The notes under the pieces are model-generated. The model was not told the origin of the DNA. It was given only the letters and a program-made list of their open reading frames with translations, and ran no database searches. From assembly GCF_003597395.2 (NCBI RefSeq), contig NC_133770.1, forward strand, positions 13,199,373 through 13,263,372: 64,000 nt of DNA, read 5' to 3'. The first letter of the stretch is position 1. Every line of letters begins with the position of its first letter. This document shows, piece by piece, positions 47,587-58,562 of this stretch. Made by a program: the position numbers and the translations under genes. The stretch comes from Chelonoidis abingdonii. Its lineage: Eukaryota; Chordata; Testudines; Testudinidae.

Positions 47587-48953
47587 TGTGACTCCCCCAG
47601 AGTACCATCTGGACTGTTGAACCACTGTGTCGCCTTAACTCTTCATCCCAGGGTGCTTCTTACACACTGCTTTGCTAGTGAAAAGTAGCCTCTCCAAGCT
47701 CTGCTCACACAGCCATTGGCATGGTAAAGGCACACCCAGCAAAGTTTCATGAATGCTCTTTCAGCCACTCATGAACTAAATACAAGGTGCAATGCCTACA
47801 AATTCTTGGCCCCAGTCTTACACCCCAGAAGTATGCTTTTTGCCCTGTCCAGCACACTACTGCACAGAGCAAGCTTTGTCATTTTATCAAAGAAAATTAT
47901 GCTCTAGCCTTTATTAACCTGAATAGAGATTGCCCAAACACTTCAACCAAAACATACTGGTTTAGATAAGACAATAAAACAAGTTTATTAACTATAGAAA
48001 GATAGAATTTAAATTATAAGTGGCTAAGGCATAAAAGTCAGTATTGGTTACAAAAGAAATAAAAGACAAAACCGCAATCTAATTCCTAAACATTACCAAG
48101 CTAAATACCATTATAAAGCAAAAAGGTGTGTCTCACCCAAAAACTTGCAGTAGTCCACGCTAATTGGAAAGCCTTCCAGTTAGGACCAGTCCTCCCAGTT
48201 CAATGATGGTTCTTAGTTTGAAAGACAATCTTGCTACAGTTTGGAGAGATGAGGGAAGGAGAGGTGGCCAGAGGTCTTTTTTTCCCTTCTTCTTATACCT
48301 TGACCATTTTCGCTGAAAAAGTCCTTGCTGGGTCATGGGATCATGCAGTTCCATGGTTTTCATTCTCTGCAAACTGTTCTTCATATGAACTGTAAATTCT
48401 TTTGTCTATACCTTCCCTCTTTCTGTTGAATGTCCAATTAAACAGGTAATGGATCTAATACTTTGTTGGCGAGCCAGAATGCCTTGGTCTCTGAGAAATT
48501 GGCTTGTAGGTATTATCCAGAATTACAGCACATTTCAGTAACAATCATATAGCAAAATCTCATTACTCCATATACAAAGTTGATACACACTAACAGGACA
48601 ATGATGTTACCCCAACTCCCCCGAGCCTCTGCACTGCTTCTGAGGGGTGCTGTAATTCAAATGAATTATTCAAAGTTCTGTATTCATATGCCTAGTAAGG
48701 AATCTATTTGTCAAAAAAAATTTCTTGAATCTTTTTTTTGTCTGTATTGTTGCAGACATACTTGCTGACAGGTATTTTCAAATAAATAACCAAAAGTAAT
48801 TAAAACTGATATGATTATATTGTGGTGTTTTGACAAATAAAATATGCAGATTTTTAAAATATTCTGGATAGAATTTTTTATTTTTTGGCATAGAATTCCC
48901 CCAGGACTAGAATTTGGGGGTATGGGGTGTTATATGGGATACAGTGTGTCACA
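47587..48953 (-). mobile_element. ERV-type solo LTR inserted in the MITE
   Basis: It begins TGTGACTCCCCCAGAG and ends GTGTCACA, with near-identical 5-bp flanks ACAGG (47582-47586) and ACGGG (48954-48958). It is a relative of the LTR at 3045-5203: both carry 'cagtttattaacta'-type sequence, giving a minus-strand AATAAA, and 'agccactcatgaa'. It holds a foldback element at about 48690-48910. No internal retroviral genes. Confidence 0.75.
48690..48910. mobile_element. Foldback MITE nested in the LTR
   Basis: The sequence 'ttttttgtctgtattgttgc' to 'ggcatagaattcccccagga' is the reverse complement of the element at 60355-60519. Its left terminus is decayed, so the start is approximate. Confidence 0.55.
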
Positions 48954-49016
48954 ACGGGCCAGTTGCGGTGTTTTTTTAGTTTTTTGGTTTTTTGTTTTTT
49001 TTTTGTAGACATACCC

Positions 49017-49299
49017 TTTGTTCTCTTCTAGGGCATAAGGTTCAGGAAGATAGAATTGAGGAAGGGGGCGCTTGGTTTTGGAGAAAAACAAATATGATTA
49101 GGACAATATATAAATGCTACACTGCAAGATCTTGAAGCTTGGAGGGCAGGGTCGTGAGGATACTATAGAGGGGCAATCAGGGTAGTAACAGGCCTGTCAA
49201 ATCTGATTTAAAATAGGTCCAGAAGACAGAGGGAAGAGATAATCAGACTTTCTCCCAATCCCATCTGTGGCATCCTGCCAAGGGTTTAGAGGTTGGATA
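49017..49299. other. No feature recognised
   Basis: Short unique-looking stretch between the MITE and the PLE. Confidence 0.35.
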
Positions 49300-50851
49300 G
49301 CAGATTCTGGGGACCGGCTTGGAATCTGAAGGTAAACCAATTCACAGAGCATCCCCACACACAGATGGAATACAAGCTGTCAGGAACAGTATCCCTGATG
49401 ATGCCACAGCACAACTGGCTGCTGAGCTCTGTGCCTTTATACTCACACACAATATTCAAGTTTGATGACAATATATATCTCCAGATCAGGCACTGCTAAG
49501 AGCCCCGCATGCCACAATACCCAATTATTTATGGCTGACCTGGAAAAACGTTCCTCAGCTCTCGTCCACTCACCCCCTTTCTACCTACGGCTACATTGAT
49601 GAATCTCTCAAATCTGGACCCATGAGAGGAGACCTTTAGAAAAATTCCACCACGATTTCAAACTTCACCCACATCATCGTCAGCTGGGACAAATCTACAC
49701 AGGGAGGTTCCACTTTCTAGAACCACGGTGCAAATAAGTGATGGCGACATTACACCACCCTATATGGCGACTACGACCGCTTGCCTACCTTCATGCCTCC
49801 AGCTCCATCCGGGCACATCACACGTCCTTGTCTCAGACAAGACATTGAGGTAAGCCGCTGTCTCTACCCTCGAAGAGCCAAACACCTACAAAACTCCAAG
49901 CATTCTCCAAACTACAATACCCCGCACGGAGAACTAGAATCAGATCAACGGAGCCAGCGTGACCTCAGAGCCTCCACTTGCAAACAACCAAGAAAGAACC
50001 AACAGACTCCACTGCCAGCACATACACCCCCACGCTCAAACCCCCGCAACGCAATCTATCCGGGTCTACAACCCAGTCCTGGACAAATGTCCCAAATTTT
50101 CACAGTGTCTTGGATGGCAGGCCAATCCTTGCCCCAAGACAACCGCAACTAACACAACGTATCTTCACCGCAACTGCACACGCGCACTCAAGTAATCTAA
50201 GCTCAGGAACCATCCATTAGCAACAAACCTCGAATGCAACTCTCGCCACATATCTACACCAGCGACCCGATTCACAGGACCTAACCAGAATCAGCACACA
50301 CCGGTTCATTCACTGCACGTCCACTTGAATATACGCATCATAGCCGAGCAATGCTCCTCTGCTATGGTACATTCGGCAACGACAGCATCATAACGGAAGA
50401 GATAAATGGACAAAATCAGATCGAATGTGCAATATACACAAACTGTGGACGCACTTCACTCCCTGGCACACTATAGCAACTTAGGTGTGCCATTCCTGCA
50501 GCAACAAAAACTCAGGACAACTATCAAAGAAACTGCTAGCTTCAGTTCATAGTGCAAATTTGACACCATTCACTCTGGACTAAACAAGACTGTGAGAGCT
50601 TGCCATTACAGAACCAGTTTCTCCTCCCTTTGTGTTTTCACACCTCTAACTGCTGAGAAACAGGCCACTCACCTGAGTGATACTACCTCGTCTCTACTTG
50701 CTGCTAATAAATATACCGCCCCTGAAATTTTCCACGAACCTCGCTGACGAAGGGTATCCCCTCACGAAACTGATCCAAAAACGTCAGTAGTCGAATGCCA
50801 GCAGATCTCGCTGCTTTACAATCACAAGTAGCGGGATTCACCCTCAATGCT
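49300..50851 (+). mobile_element. Penelope-like element, sense, with RT and GIY-YIG remains
   Basis: From the left: RT segments (DDNIYLQI at about 49460; MADLEKR-like at about 49530; a YIDD-type catalytic box at about 49590, read from 'ctacattgatga'), then the C-terminal RT and linker (LQPSPGQMSQ region at about 50070), a Cys-rich stretch, and the GIY-YIG region near 50360-50420. The tail (50715-50851) shows the expected order 'gcccctgaaattttcc', 'gacgaagggtatc', 'cacgaaac'. The frame breaks every 10-20 bases. This is the same family as 14050-15130, in opposite coding orientation. It encodes no working protein as sequenced. Confidence 0.75.
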
Positions 50852-50856
50852 GAGGG

Positions 50857-51769
50857 TCTAATAAACAAGATAGCAAGGGTAATCCTCTTCACCTGGGAAG
50901 AGGTTAACAACAAACCCGTGAACCAGAGGAACCAATCAGAACAAAACTTTCATCTCAATGGAAGAAGCCTTGTGTGGGTTTTGTGTTGGCTTGTCTCGTC
51001 TGGTCCTGACAGGACTAAATGAGGCAAGCCATGTTCTGCCAATCTCCCTCTATAATCCTTATCATATTCAGAATATGAGTAAGTTAAAAAATAGGGCGTA
51101 AGTCTTTTCAGTTGTTTCGTATTGCAAACGGTATCTGGCGGGTGAGTTATATGTGTGTTTGGCTGAAGTGATACTTAAATTGATTTCAGGGCTGGAGAAA
51201 GATTTCTTGATGTCTATAAGCTAAAAGACCCTGTAATATTCAATCCTGGCTTACAAGACAATTTTATGTCTTAGCCTTCTGATTACAGTTATGGCCTCTG
51301 TTTAGAATCTAATGTGATCTTTGTTAACTGGGTAAAGACTCAGGAAGGATCTGCAACTCACCAGGGAAGTGTGGAGCAGAAGAAACAGGACGGAGAAAAC
51401 CTGCTCTCAGCTTTATCGCTGTTGATAATTTACATGAGCTTGAATCTGTATTGCCTCTGGGTGAGGGGAGAGAGGAGGGGTGAGGGGGAATTCCTCTGTG
51501 TGTTAGATTCAAGGGGTTTGAATTACAGTATCTTCCAGGGTAACCTAGGGAGGGAAAGAGTTTACTTTCCTTGTATTAAGATCCAGGGTGTCTGGATCTT
51601 GGGGGGGGTCCCCAGGGAAGGTTTTGAGGAGACCAGAGTTTATTGGGCACTTAGAGTCCTGATTGGTGGCAGCACTACAGGATCTAAGCTGGTAATTAAG
51701 CTTCGAGGATTCATGCTGGTACCCATATTTTGGACGCTAAGGTTCAGATTTGGGAATTATACCATGACA
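50857..51769 (+). mobile_element. ERV-type solo LTR
   Basis: It begins TCTAATAAACAAGATAGC (decayed TGTCATAAACAGATAG) and ends TATACCATGACA, flanked by GAGGG on both sides (50852-50856 and 51770-51774). It is the same family as 3738-4570. The first part (to about 51170) is full of small indels, whereas the remainder looks clean. Open frames inside are not viral genes. Confidence 0.75.
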
Positions 51770-51774
51770 GAGGG

Positions 51775-53211
51775 AAAGGAGGCTTGTTAGTGCAAATGCT
51801 AGAATAAAGGAATGGAAGCCAAACTCTGGAATCCACTCTTCGTCTTTGGTTTTGTCTAATTAACTAAAGCCACACATTGACAAAACTGAAAAACAGAGAA
51901 GCTATAGAATCTTCTATTGCTTAGTCATTATATAATCCATTACACAAAGGCCACAGGTGGAATCCACAACAGGAGGGAAGATGATGTAACATGGAATACA
52001 ATCTTGAATTCTTCTGCCCTTCTAGTATTTAAAATTGAAGATCCAGCTTTCTAGACCAAATTTGTTTGCAAATGAGGTTGTCATAGATAGTTTGATCAAA
52101 ATGGTGGAACACTGTGAAAGTAAAATCATGCAGAACCAAGGCAATAGTATCAAGGATCTGCTATCCTGTTCAGACAGTTTAGCGTGAGTCAAGAATGTTA
52201 GTACATTCAGATTGGTTTGGTCAAATCGTTGTGCTAGGGTAGGTGCTGAGAAAGCAAATAAGTTGTAAAAATGTGTCTAAGAGCAGATGCAAAAGAATAT
52301 TAGGCCCAACTTAGTGAATAGACTGGGGCCTTGATTATTGTGGTGTTGTGTTTTACATGCAGAATAGAAAGCAATTCACTTTGAGCAATGTTTGTCTCTT
52401 TATGCTTGATGTTTGATTGTTGAGTGATTTTTGTTCAACTTTTTTCATCCTTCTTCCCCCTCCCCCCCCTCAGGAAAAATGTGGTGGTTTTTTTTCTTTT
52501 TTTCCCCCTCTTCTTTCTGGGGAGAGGTTAAGTAGCTGGGGGAGGGGTGGGGAAAATTTTCTACTACCCTGTTTATTAGCCACATGATAATTCCATTGGG
52601 ATTCTGTAATACTGTTCGACCTGTGTAATCAGAGACTTTTTTTTCTCCTCCTAAAGTCAGTACTGAAATTCATAAGCAATTGCAGTACCAACAGAAGCAA
52701 AAACTAGATTATCTGCTGTGAGAATACTTTTTGTAGTGATAGCTATAATAGAGCAGAACTGAATGTTCAGAATTAAATTTGAGGCCCTGACTTCCTGTGT
52801 AGGGGAAACAGAGCATTTGTGAACATTGTAGACTTGCCAAAAGGAAAAAAAAAGAGTAATTGGACAAACATAGAATATTCAGTTTACTCTGGGATCTGCC
52901 AGCAACTGCTGAGTGGACTTCCTGCCTTGGGATAAGGCTGACGTTTTGGGCAGTCTCTATCTGTGTGAAGTTGCCCTTTAACTACACAGAAAACAGCTGT
53001 TGTTTAGATGACAAAGGCCAGTTAATAAAATTGTTTGGCAGTTTATCATGATTTTAACAGTTCTAAAAGCAATCTGCTTTTACATCTTAAAAAGGGGTTG
53101 AGCAAGAGAGCTGCTTATATCATCGTTCATTAAAAAGTTCTGTTAATTCTTTTGTAAAATCTTTATTCTAATTTAGGAAAATATTTGAAATGTAGGAAAA
53201 TGGATGTTACT
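51775..53211. other. No feature recognised
   Basis: Intronic DNA with pyrimidine-rich tracts at about 52440-52510. No exon was recognised. Confidence 0.4.
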
Positions 53212-53219
53212 GAAAAAAT

Positions 53220-53323
53220 CAGGGCTTTGGAGTGGAGCGGAGCATGGAGCAACTCCGGAGCAGTGGAGCTACAGGTTTTTGCCTGGAGCTGGAGTGAAGC
53301 CGGAGCGCAGCTCCAAAGCCCTG
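53220..53323. mobile_element. Short hAT MITE (104 bp) with perfect 8-bp TSD
   Basis: The ends CAGGGCTTTGGAG and CTCCAAAGCCCTG are perfect 13-bp inverted repeats, and GAAAAAAT is duplicated exactly (53212-53219 and 53324-53331). The interior is built of 'ggagc' repeats. Confidence 0.9.
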
Positions 53324-53392
53324 GAAAAAATGAAATAAGGAATGGTGGGTGGCTTTTAGTTTGAGAACTATAAGCTTTCTTACCATTTTCCA

Positions 53393-54716
53393 CAGGGTGG
53401 ATTTGATTTAAATTAAATCACTAGGCAGGAAGACTCGATTTAATCATGGATTTCTAATAAAAGTGCATTCTTGTTGGTTGTTATAACCTTAATGCATATT
53501 CTTCACAACTCAGAGGTAGATGTCGGTTTCATTTTTAGAAGGAACACACTACACATTTTTAAAGTGATTTATTTTGAAAACTTTTCAGATTAGTTTTACA
53601 GCTATATCAGAAAAAGAATGATTGTTTGGTTATTTCAAGGTAATTGAAGCAGAAAGTTATGAAGTTATTGGGAGGTGACCTATCTCCAATTCAACAGGTT
53701 AATCATTAATATTTGGAGGATTTTCTTGCCATGCTGTATTAGGAGGAGAACATCACCAGACAGACATTTAAATTGTTTTATTTTACTAAAACAACAACGT
53801 TATGTATTCTGGATTTTTTCTTTAACAGCAAACATATAATATTTTTAACAAAACAAGCATATGAATTTTTGAATTTAGTTAAACATTCAAGTTTTTTAAA
53901 AATCAGGTTGTTTTTGTTAAAATTGTTTTTAACTAAAATAGTTAAATGAAATATTTAAAAAAAAAAAAACAAAAAATTAAATTGACTGTGTCAGCCAGGT
54001 CAACATGAGAAACTTAAAATATTGGCTTTCTTCAGCTAGCCTGGTCATCTTCACTTTCATTTTCTTGTTTGTTCATAATCTGGAAAAGGAAAACAAGCTT
54101 TCCTGCTTTTTCAGGTCCCAAACGATTTCTCAATTTGGAATGAATTAGTCTAAAGGAAGAAAATATTCTTTCTACACTAGCTGAAGAAGCTTCTGCTGTT
54201 AAAAGTGAGATTATCACTTCAACAGTCTCTGAATCCAAGTACTTAAGTGACTTCCACCAGTTCACTGGTGTGACTTTCTTTAAAACATCATCAGCAAACA
54301 TATTTATTGAATGGTTCACGTTTAGCTCTGAAGTTTATTATAGTTGGGATTAAAGAGGGATGACTGCTGGATGTCCATGTCATAGCCAACTCCTCTTCTT
54401 TAGCAGTTAAGGTTTGACCTTGGTACCAAGTATTGAGAATATTTGCAACAAAATGAGCTGGAGATAGTGCTTGTCCCATTCGTTTTTTTATTGCTTGTAA
54501 TTTAACTTTGTCATTGCATATTTCTCTTCTTAAGATCTCACTCAGTTCCTTCCATATTTCGACAGTATCAGCAATAAAACAGCTATTTCCCTGCATTTTG
54601 TTCAAAGTGACAGAAATAGGAGGCACGGTACTCTGCATGTGCTCAACATTTCTTTTAAGCCCAACATTGAGAACTTTGGCTGTGACAGTGCCATCTATTT
54701 TTTTCAATGATCAGCA
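53393..54716 (-). pseudogene. hAT transposon with C-terminal transposase remains
   Basis: The left terminus CAGGGTGGATTTGATTTA is a known hAT end. Two minus-strand frames follow. 54291-54707 is a mid-region fragment with KELSEILRREICNDKVKLQA and ALSPAHFVANILNTWYQG. 54032-54319 carries the hAT dimerisation domain: LTAEASSASVERIFSSFRLI then HSKLRNRLGPEKAGKL. The two frames are out of register by a frameshift near 54300. The N-terminal half (BED zinc finger and first catalytic residue) and the right terminus are absent. Not functional. Confidence 0.8.
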
Positions 54717-55460
54717 AATCATGAGTTTTCAAATTATATCTTATACAGTGTGTGTTGTACAAAATTTAACAGTCTTATAAAAGGGGTGAATATAGTGGTA
54801 CAGACTGTGACAGTGCTGAGCAAATATTCAAAATGGAACATAGCATGGTGTAAATCTTTAGTATGTAATACAGTGATTGAAATGGAGTGCAGGTCTTTGG
54901 AAATGGGAAGGCCATAAATCTTTATAATGTTAGCTTAGCAGTGGTATGTTAAATGGGGAAATGTATCACCTATGATACTTGTAGCCCCTGCCAGCTCCAC
55001 AATGAAGTTTGGGGAAAAAGACCCCTCCTGACCAGTGGAGACATGGAATCATTGTCAAAATACCCCAAAAGGATAATCTTACTGTAACAACTGGAGAAAA
55101 GTTACATTATTCTCTGTAGGGAAAGCTCTTTTCAGTATGGTACTATACAGGATGATACTCCATATCTGATCTCTGTCCTTATCCTCAAAGGACATCTGCA
55201 CAACACATTCAAAAGATGAGCCTGGGAGCTCAAATTCATAACGTTGCTAGACACTAAAAATCATGGCCTTAATAAAGACACTGGTTTTATGGTTTAGTAC
55301 AACAATCTGTAACGCGTTAACATCTCATTTTTGTCCTGTGACTGCAGAGATGTTAACAGACCACTTCACCTTGAATGGTTTCTTACAGTATGTGTTAATG
55401 ACTTTTGCTAAACAATGTGTTCCATCTTGTATTCATCTGTGACACTCTGATTATCTTTCT
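54717..55460. other. No feature recognised
   Basis: Intronic sequence without recognised motifs. Confidence 0.35.
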
Positions 55461-55564
55461 CAGACGTGAAGAAGAACTCTGGGTAAGCTCAAAAGCTTGT
55501 TTCTTTCAGACACAGAAGTTGGGCCAATAAAAGATATTACCTGACCCACCTTGTCTCTCTCAGG
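55461..55564 (+). mobile_element. Penelope-like element tail, second family, sense
   Basis: 'gaagaagaactctgggtaag', 'ctcaaaagcttgtttctttc' and 'gggccaataaaagatattac' ending 'ccaccttgtctctctc' match, in opposite orientation, the tail at 21388-21502. The hammerhead-like boxes are decayed (GTGAAGA and AAAA in place of CTGAAGA and GAAA). Confidence 0.55.
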
Positions 55565-57042
55565 TTGAAGGAGACAGTGGATGCAAAGCTTAGATGGGAT
55601 ACATTTACACTTAACTTTACAGAGATGCAGCTGCAGCCCTTCAGTGTAGACACTACCTATGCTGACAGGAGGGCTTCTTCCATTGGCATACATAATCTAT
55701 CTCCCTGAGGGTATGGCTACACTTGAGAGTTGCAGCGCTGGTGATGGGGTTACAGCGCTGCAACTTACTCTGTGTCCACACTTGCAAAGCACAGCCAGCG
55801 TTGCAACTCCCTGGCTGCAGCGTTGGCTGTACACCTGGTCTGCTTGGGGTGTAACGATTCCAGCGCTGGTCATGCAGTGCTGCTCATGAAGTGTGGCCAG
55901 CAAAAGCACTTTTATTGGCCTCCAGGGTATTAGGAGGTATCCTAGCATACCTTTTCAGCCACTCTGCTCATCGTTTTGCACTCCACTGCCCTGGGTTCAG
56001 GTGACCTGCCCTTTATATGCCCTGGGAATTTTAAAAATCCCCTTCCTGTTTGCTCAGCCAGGTGTGGAGTGCAATCAGTCAATCAGTCACTGACCATGCC
56101 TCCATGCCTCAAATGAGCCCCAGCATGGAGCACTTGCGAGCTGCAGGACCTCATCAGTGTTTGGGGTGAGGAAGCTGTGCAGTCACAGCTGCGCTCCAGC
56201 CGTAGGAATTATGATACCTATGGGCAGATATCAAAGTCCCTGCTGGAAAGGGGCCATGAACAGGACGCGGTGCAGTACAGGGTTAAAGTAAAGGAGCTGC
56301 GGAGCGCCTACTGCAGAGCCTGTGAGGGAAACCGCCGCTCAGGTGCTGCCCCCACGATCTGCAGTTTTTACAAGGAGCTGGATGCGATACTTGGGTGTGA
56401 CCCCACTGCCAATCCGAGGACCACGATGGACAGTTCAGAGCAGGGAGAGGAGGGGGAAGGGGAGAGTGTAGAGGAAACCGAGAGTGAGGGTACTGGGGTG
56501 GGGGGAGACACCCTGGACTCCCAGGAGGCATGCAGCCAGGAGCTCTTCTCAAACCAGGAGGAAGCTAGCCAGTCACAGCAGCTGGAACTTGTTGGTGAAG
56601 AAGCAGAGGAGCGGGTTCCCGGTAAGCAGCTTTTATTTTCTGGATGGATCTGTTTTTGGAGGGGGCGGGGGGTTACGGCTGCCTGCATGCATGCCTAAAT
56701 GTGAAATAGCACATTGATGTGGTCTATCACGTCGCAGTGATCGGCCTCTGTAATCTTTTCAAAATTTCAGCCAGAGTGTGGGCAATGCACTTGCACATGT
56801 TTATAGGGAGAGCCACTGTGATCCTTGTCCCGGTCAGGCTAATGCGTCCGCGCCACTGTGCCGTGATGGGTGAGGGGACCATTGCTGCACACAGGCAAGC
56901 TGCATAGGGACCAGGACGGAATCCACATTGCTGTAGAAGACCGACCCGCTCTTCCCAGGTAACCCACAGCAGCGAGATATCTGGCAGGATAAAATCCTGT
57001 GGAAAATGTAGGGATAGTCTTCAGTGCAGGTCGTCCGTTCCC

Positions 57043-57290
57043 CCCCCACCGCCCCCGGTTTTCTCTGCTTTCCCCAATGCACAGAAACCCCAGTGAGCTC
57101 TGATTCAAGCAGCTCCCCTTCCCAGGTGAGCTGCGGCTGCAAGATGGCTCCCAGGAGTAACTGCTGTAGCAAATGTGGGGGTGATGTTCAGTGCGGTATC
57201 CCCCTAGCTGCTCTCTGCTTTCCCCAATGCACAGAAACCCCAGTGAGCCCTGACTCAAGCAGCTCCCCTTCCCAGGTGAGATGCGGCAGC
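57043..57290 (+). repeat. 148-bp tandem duplication containing an exon
   Basis: 'ctctgctttccccaatgcac' occurs at 57063 and 57211, each followed by an acceptor CAG, a 42-bp exon and a donor (CCCAG|GTGAG). The two copies differ at several bases, so this looks like real sequence duplication and not an exact assembly repeat. Confidence 0.75.
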
Positions 57291-57444
57291 GAGATGGCTT
57301 CATTAATCAATCACTCCCCAATACTCACCATGTCTTTGCTGCTGTGGCCTCTCTGTGCTATGTTTGCTATGTGTAAATGTTGCTAGAAATACTCTACAAA
57401 CTCCTTCACTGTGATTATAAACAATGCAGCCTCTGTAATAAATG

Positions 57445-57680
57445 TTTCTATTTCTGTTTTTTTAAGTGCCCTTGAATACTCCGGCCCTATCACAGACTGA
57501 TGAAAGGCTACAGAACTTGAGGAGGAAACCAAAGAAAAGCAAAGAAGATTTGGTACGCGGTATAATTTTCTAATTTCTGTTTTAAGTGCCCTTGAACTCC
57601 GGCCCTAACACAGACGTGATGAAAACAGGCACAGAACTTGAGGCAGGAAACCAAAAGAAAGCAAAGAAAGAAGATTTGGG
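57445..57680 (+). repeat. Exon-sized direct duplication, clean copy then noisy copy
   Basis: 57445-57553 and 57567-57680 carry the same intron end and exon. The second copy has scattered 1-3 base indels ('cagacgtgatgaaaacaggc' against 'cagactgatgaaaggctac'). Noise continues to about 58260. Confidence 0.7.
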
Positions 57681-58562
57681 TTGAAAGCAGTATGAATCAG
57701 TCCACGTCTGCCATAGAGAGAATAAGAAGGCTGCAGGACTGGTGAGTAAAAAATGCACTCAGAATGGATCTGAGGGAAAGACATGAAGCAGGAGAAAGTG
57801 AATTGCTGACCAGAAAGCACAAAGCAGCTGATACAGCTCCTGAGGTCAGCCAAACGGAAGTACAACCTGTTACGCAGTCACTCGTAGCCATGCAGGCAGA
57901 GCGACTACGCACGCCCCCCTGCCATCCTGTTCATAAGCTGGGGCTCTCTCCTTAGTGCCCCGCAATGTTCAGCTCTAAAACCGCCCTTCATCGCAGCATT
58001 CTGGGTTCGTAGTGACTACACTGCAATTAAATCCCAGCTGCCGCCACACACGCTGTAGTTCAACCCTACGTCACTCAGCGTCCTTTGAGCAATTAGCGAC
58101 ACCTTAACCTAACTGTTGCACTCAACCCCATCACATTGCATGCATATTTCCCATCCTGAAATACAGTGGCAAGCATTCCTGCATTAGCACTCCAGGCAGT
58201 ACATAATTCAAGACCTCTCGACTGTAGCAGTTAGCATCCTACCTCCTACGCTCTAGCCCTTTTTCTGTACTGTACTTTTTGAATAAATGATTTCTGGCTT
58301 TTAAAACAGTTTTTTATATTGCAGAAAGTGAAACATGGTATACCCCAAGGGAAAACCAGGCACTGCAAATCATTGTAACCAGCGCACTTCAAACTCCTGT
58401 GCGAGGCACCACAACATTACTGTTGCTTTCAGCCCTCGAATTGTCATTCCCTTAGGCATCCCTAATCCTTTTTGTAGCCCTCTGCTGGGCCTCTCTAGTA
58501 GCCCTGCTCTCTGGCTGTGCAATTTCAGCCTCCAGGTGTGTGAACCTCGGAGGTCCATTTCC

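Larger units (their letters stand above)
47399..49016. mobile_element. PIF/Harbinger MITE split by a solo LTR
   Basis: It starts GGGTATGTCTACATAGCAAA and ends TTGTAGACATACCC. The left part (47399-47586) and right part (48954-49016) join across the LTR: 'agttagcacagg' continues as 'gggccagttgcgg'. It is of the same family as 37434-37690. The right arm is expanded by T-runs (48970-49004). Confidence 0.75.
56096..57700 (+). pseudogene. Myb/SANT-like partner gene of the Harbinger element
   Basis: In this superfamily the Myb-like protein binds the element ends and helps bring the transposase to the nucleus and the DNA. Exon 1 starts at ATG 56096 but hits TGA at codon 7 (56114-56116). The frame then continues AWSTCELQDLISVWGEEAVQ, SRRNYDTYGQISKSLLERG, QYRVKVKELRSAYCRACE and FYKELDAILGCDP (trihelix/Myb_DNA-bind_4 pattern), followed by an acidic linker, and ends at a donor after 56621 (CCCG|GTAAG). 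A small exon TPVSSDSSSSPSQ lies at about 57088-57126 and is repeated at about 57236-57274. A further exon (PALSQTDERLQNLRRKPKKS) starts at about 57467. AATAAA at 58282-58287 suits as poly(A) signal. Confidence 0.75.

Noticed and set aside
51314..51790. 158-codon plus-strand frame
   Set aside because: Falls within a solo LTR and runs past its end; no viral or host motif.
56839..57303. 154-codon minus-strand frame with an internal repeat
   Set aside because: Antisense of the duplicated 148-bp exon unit and introns of the Harbinger Myb gene.
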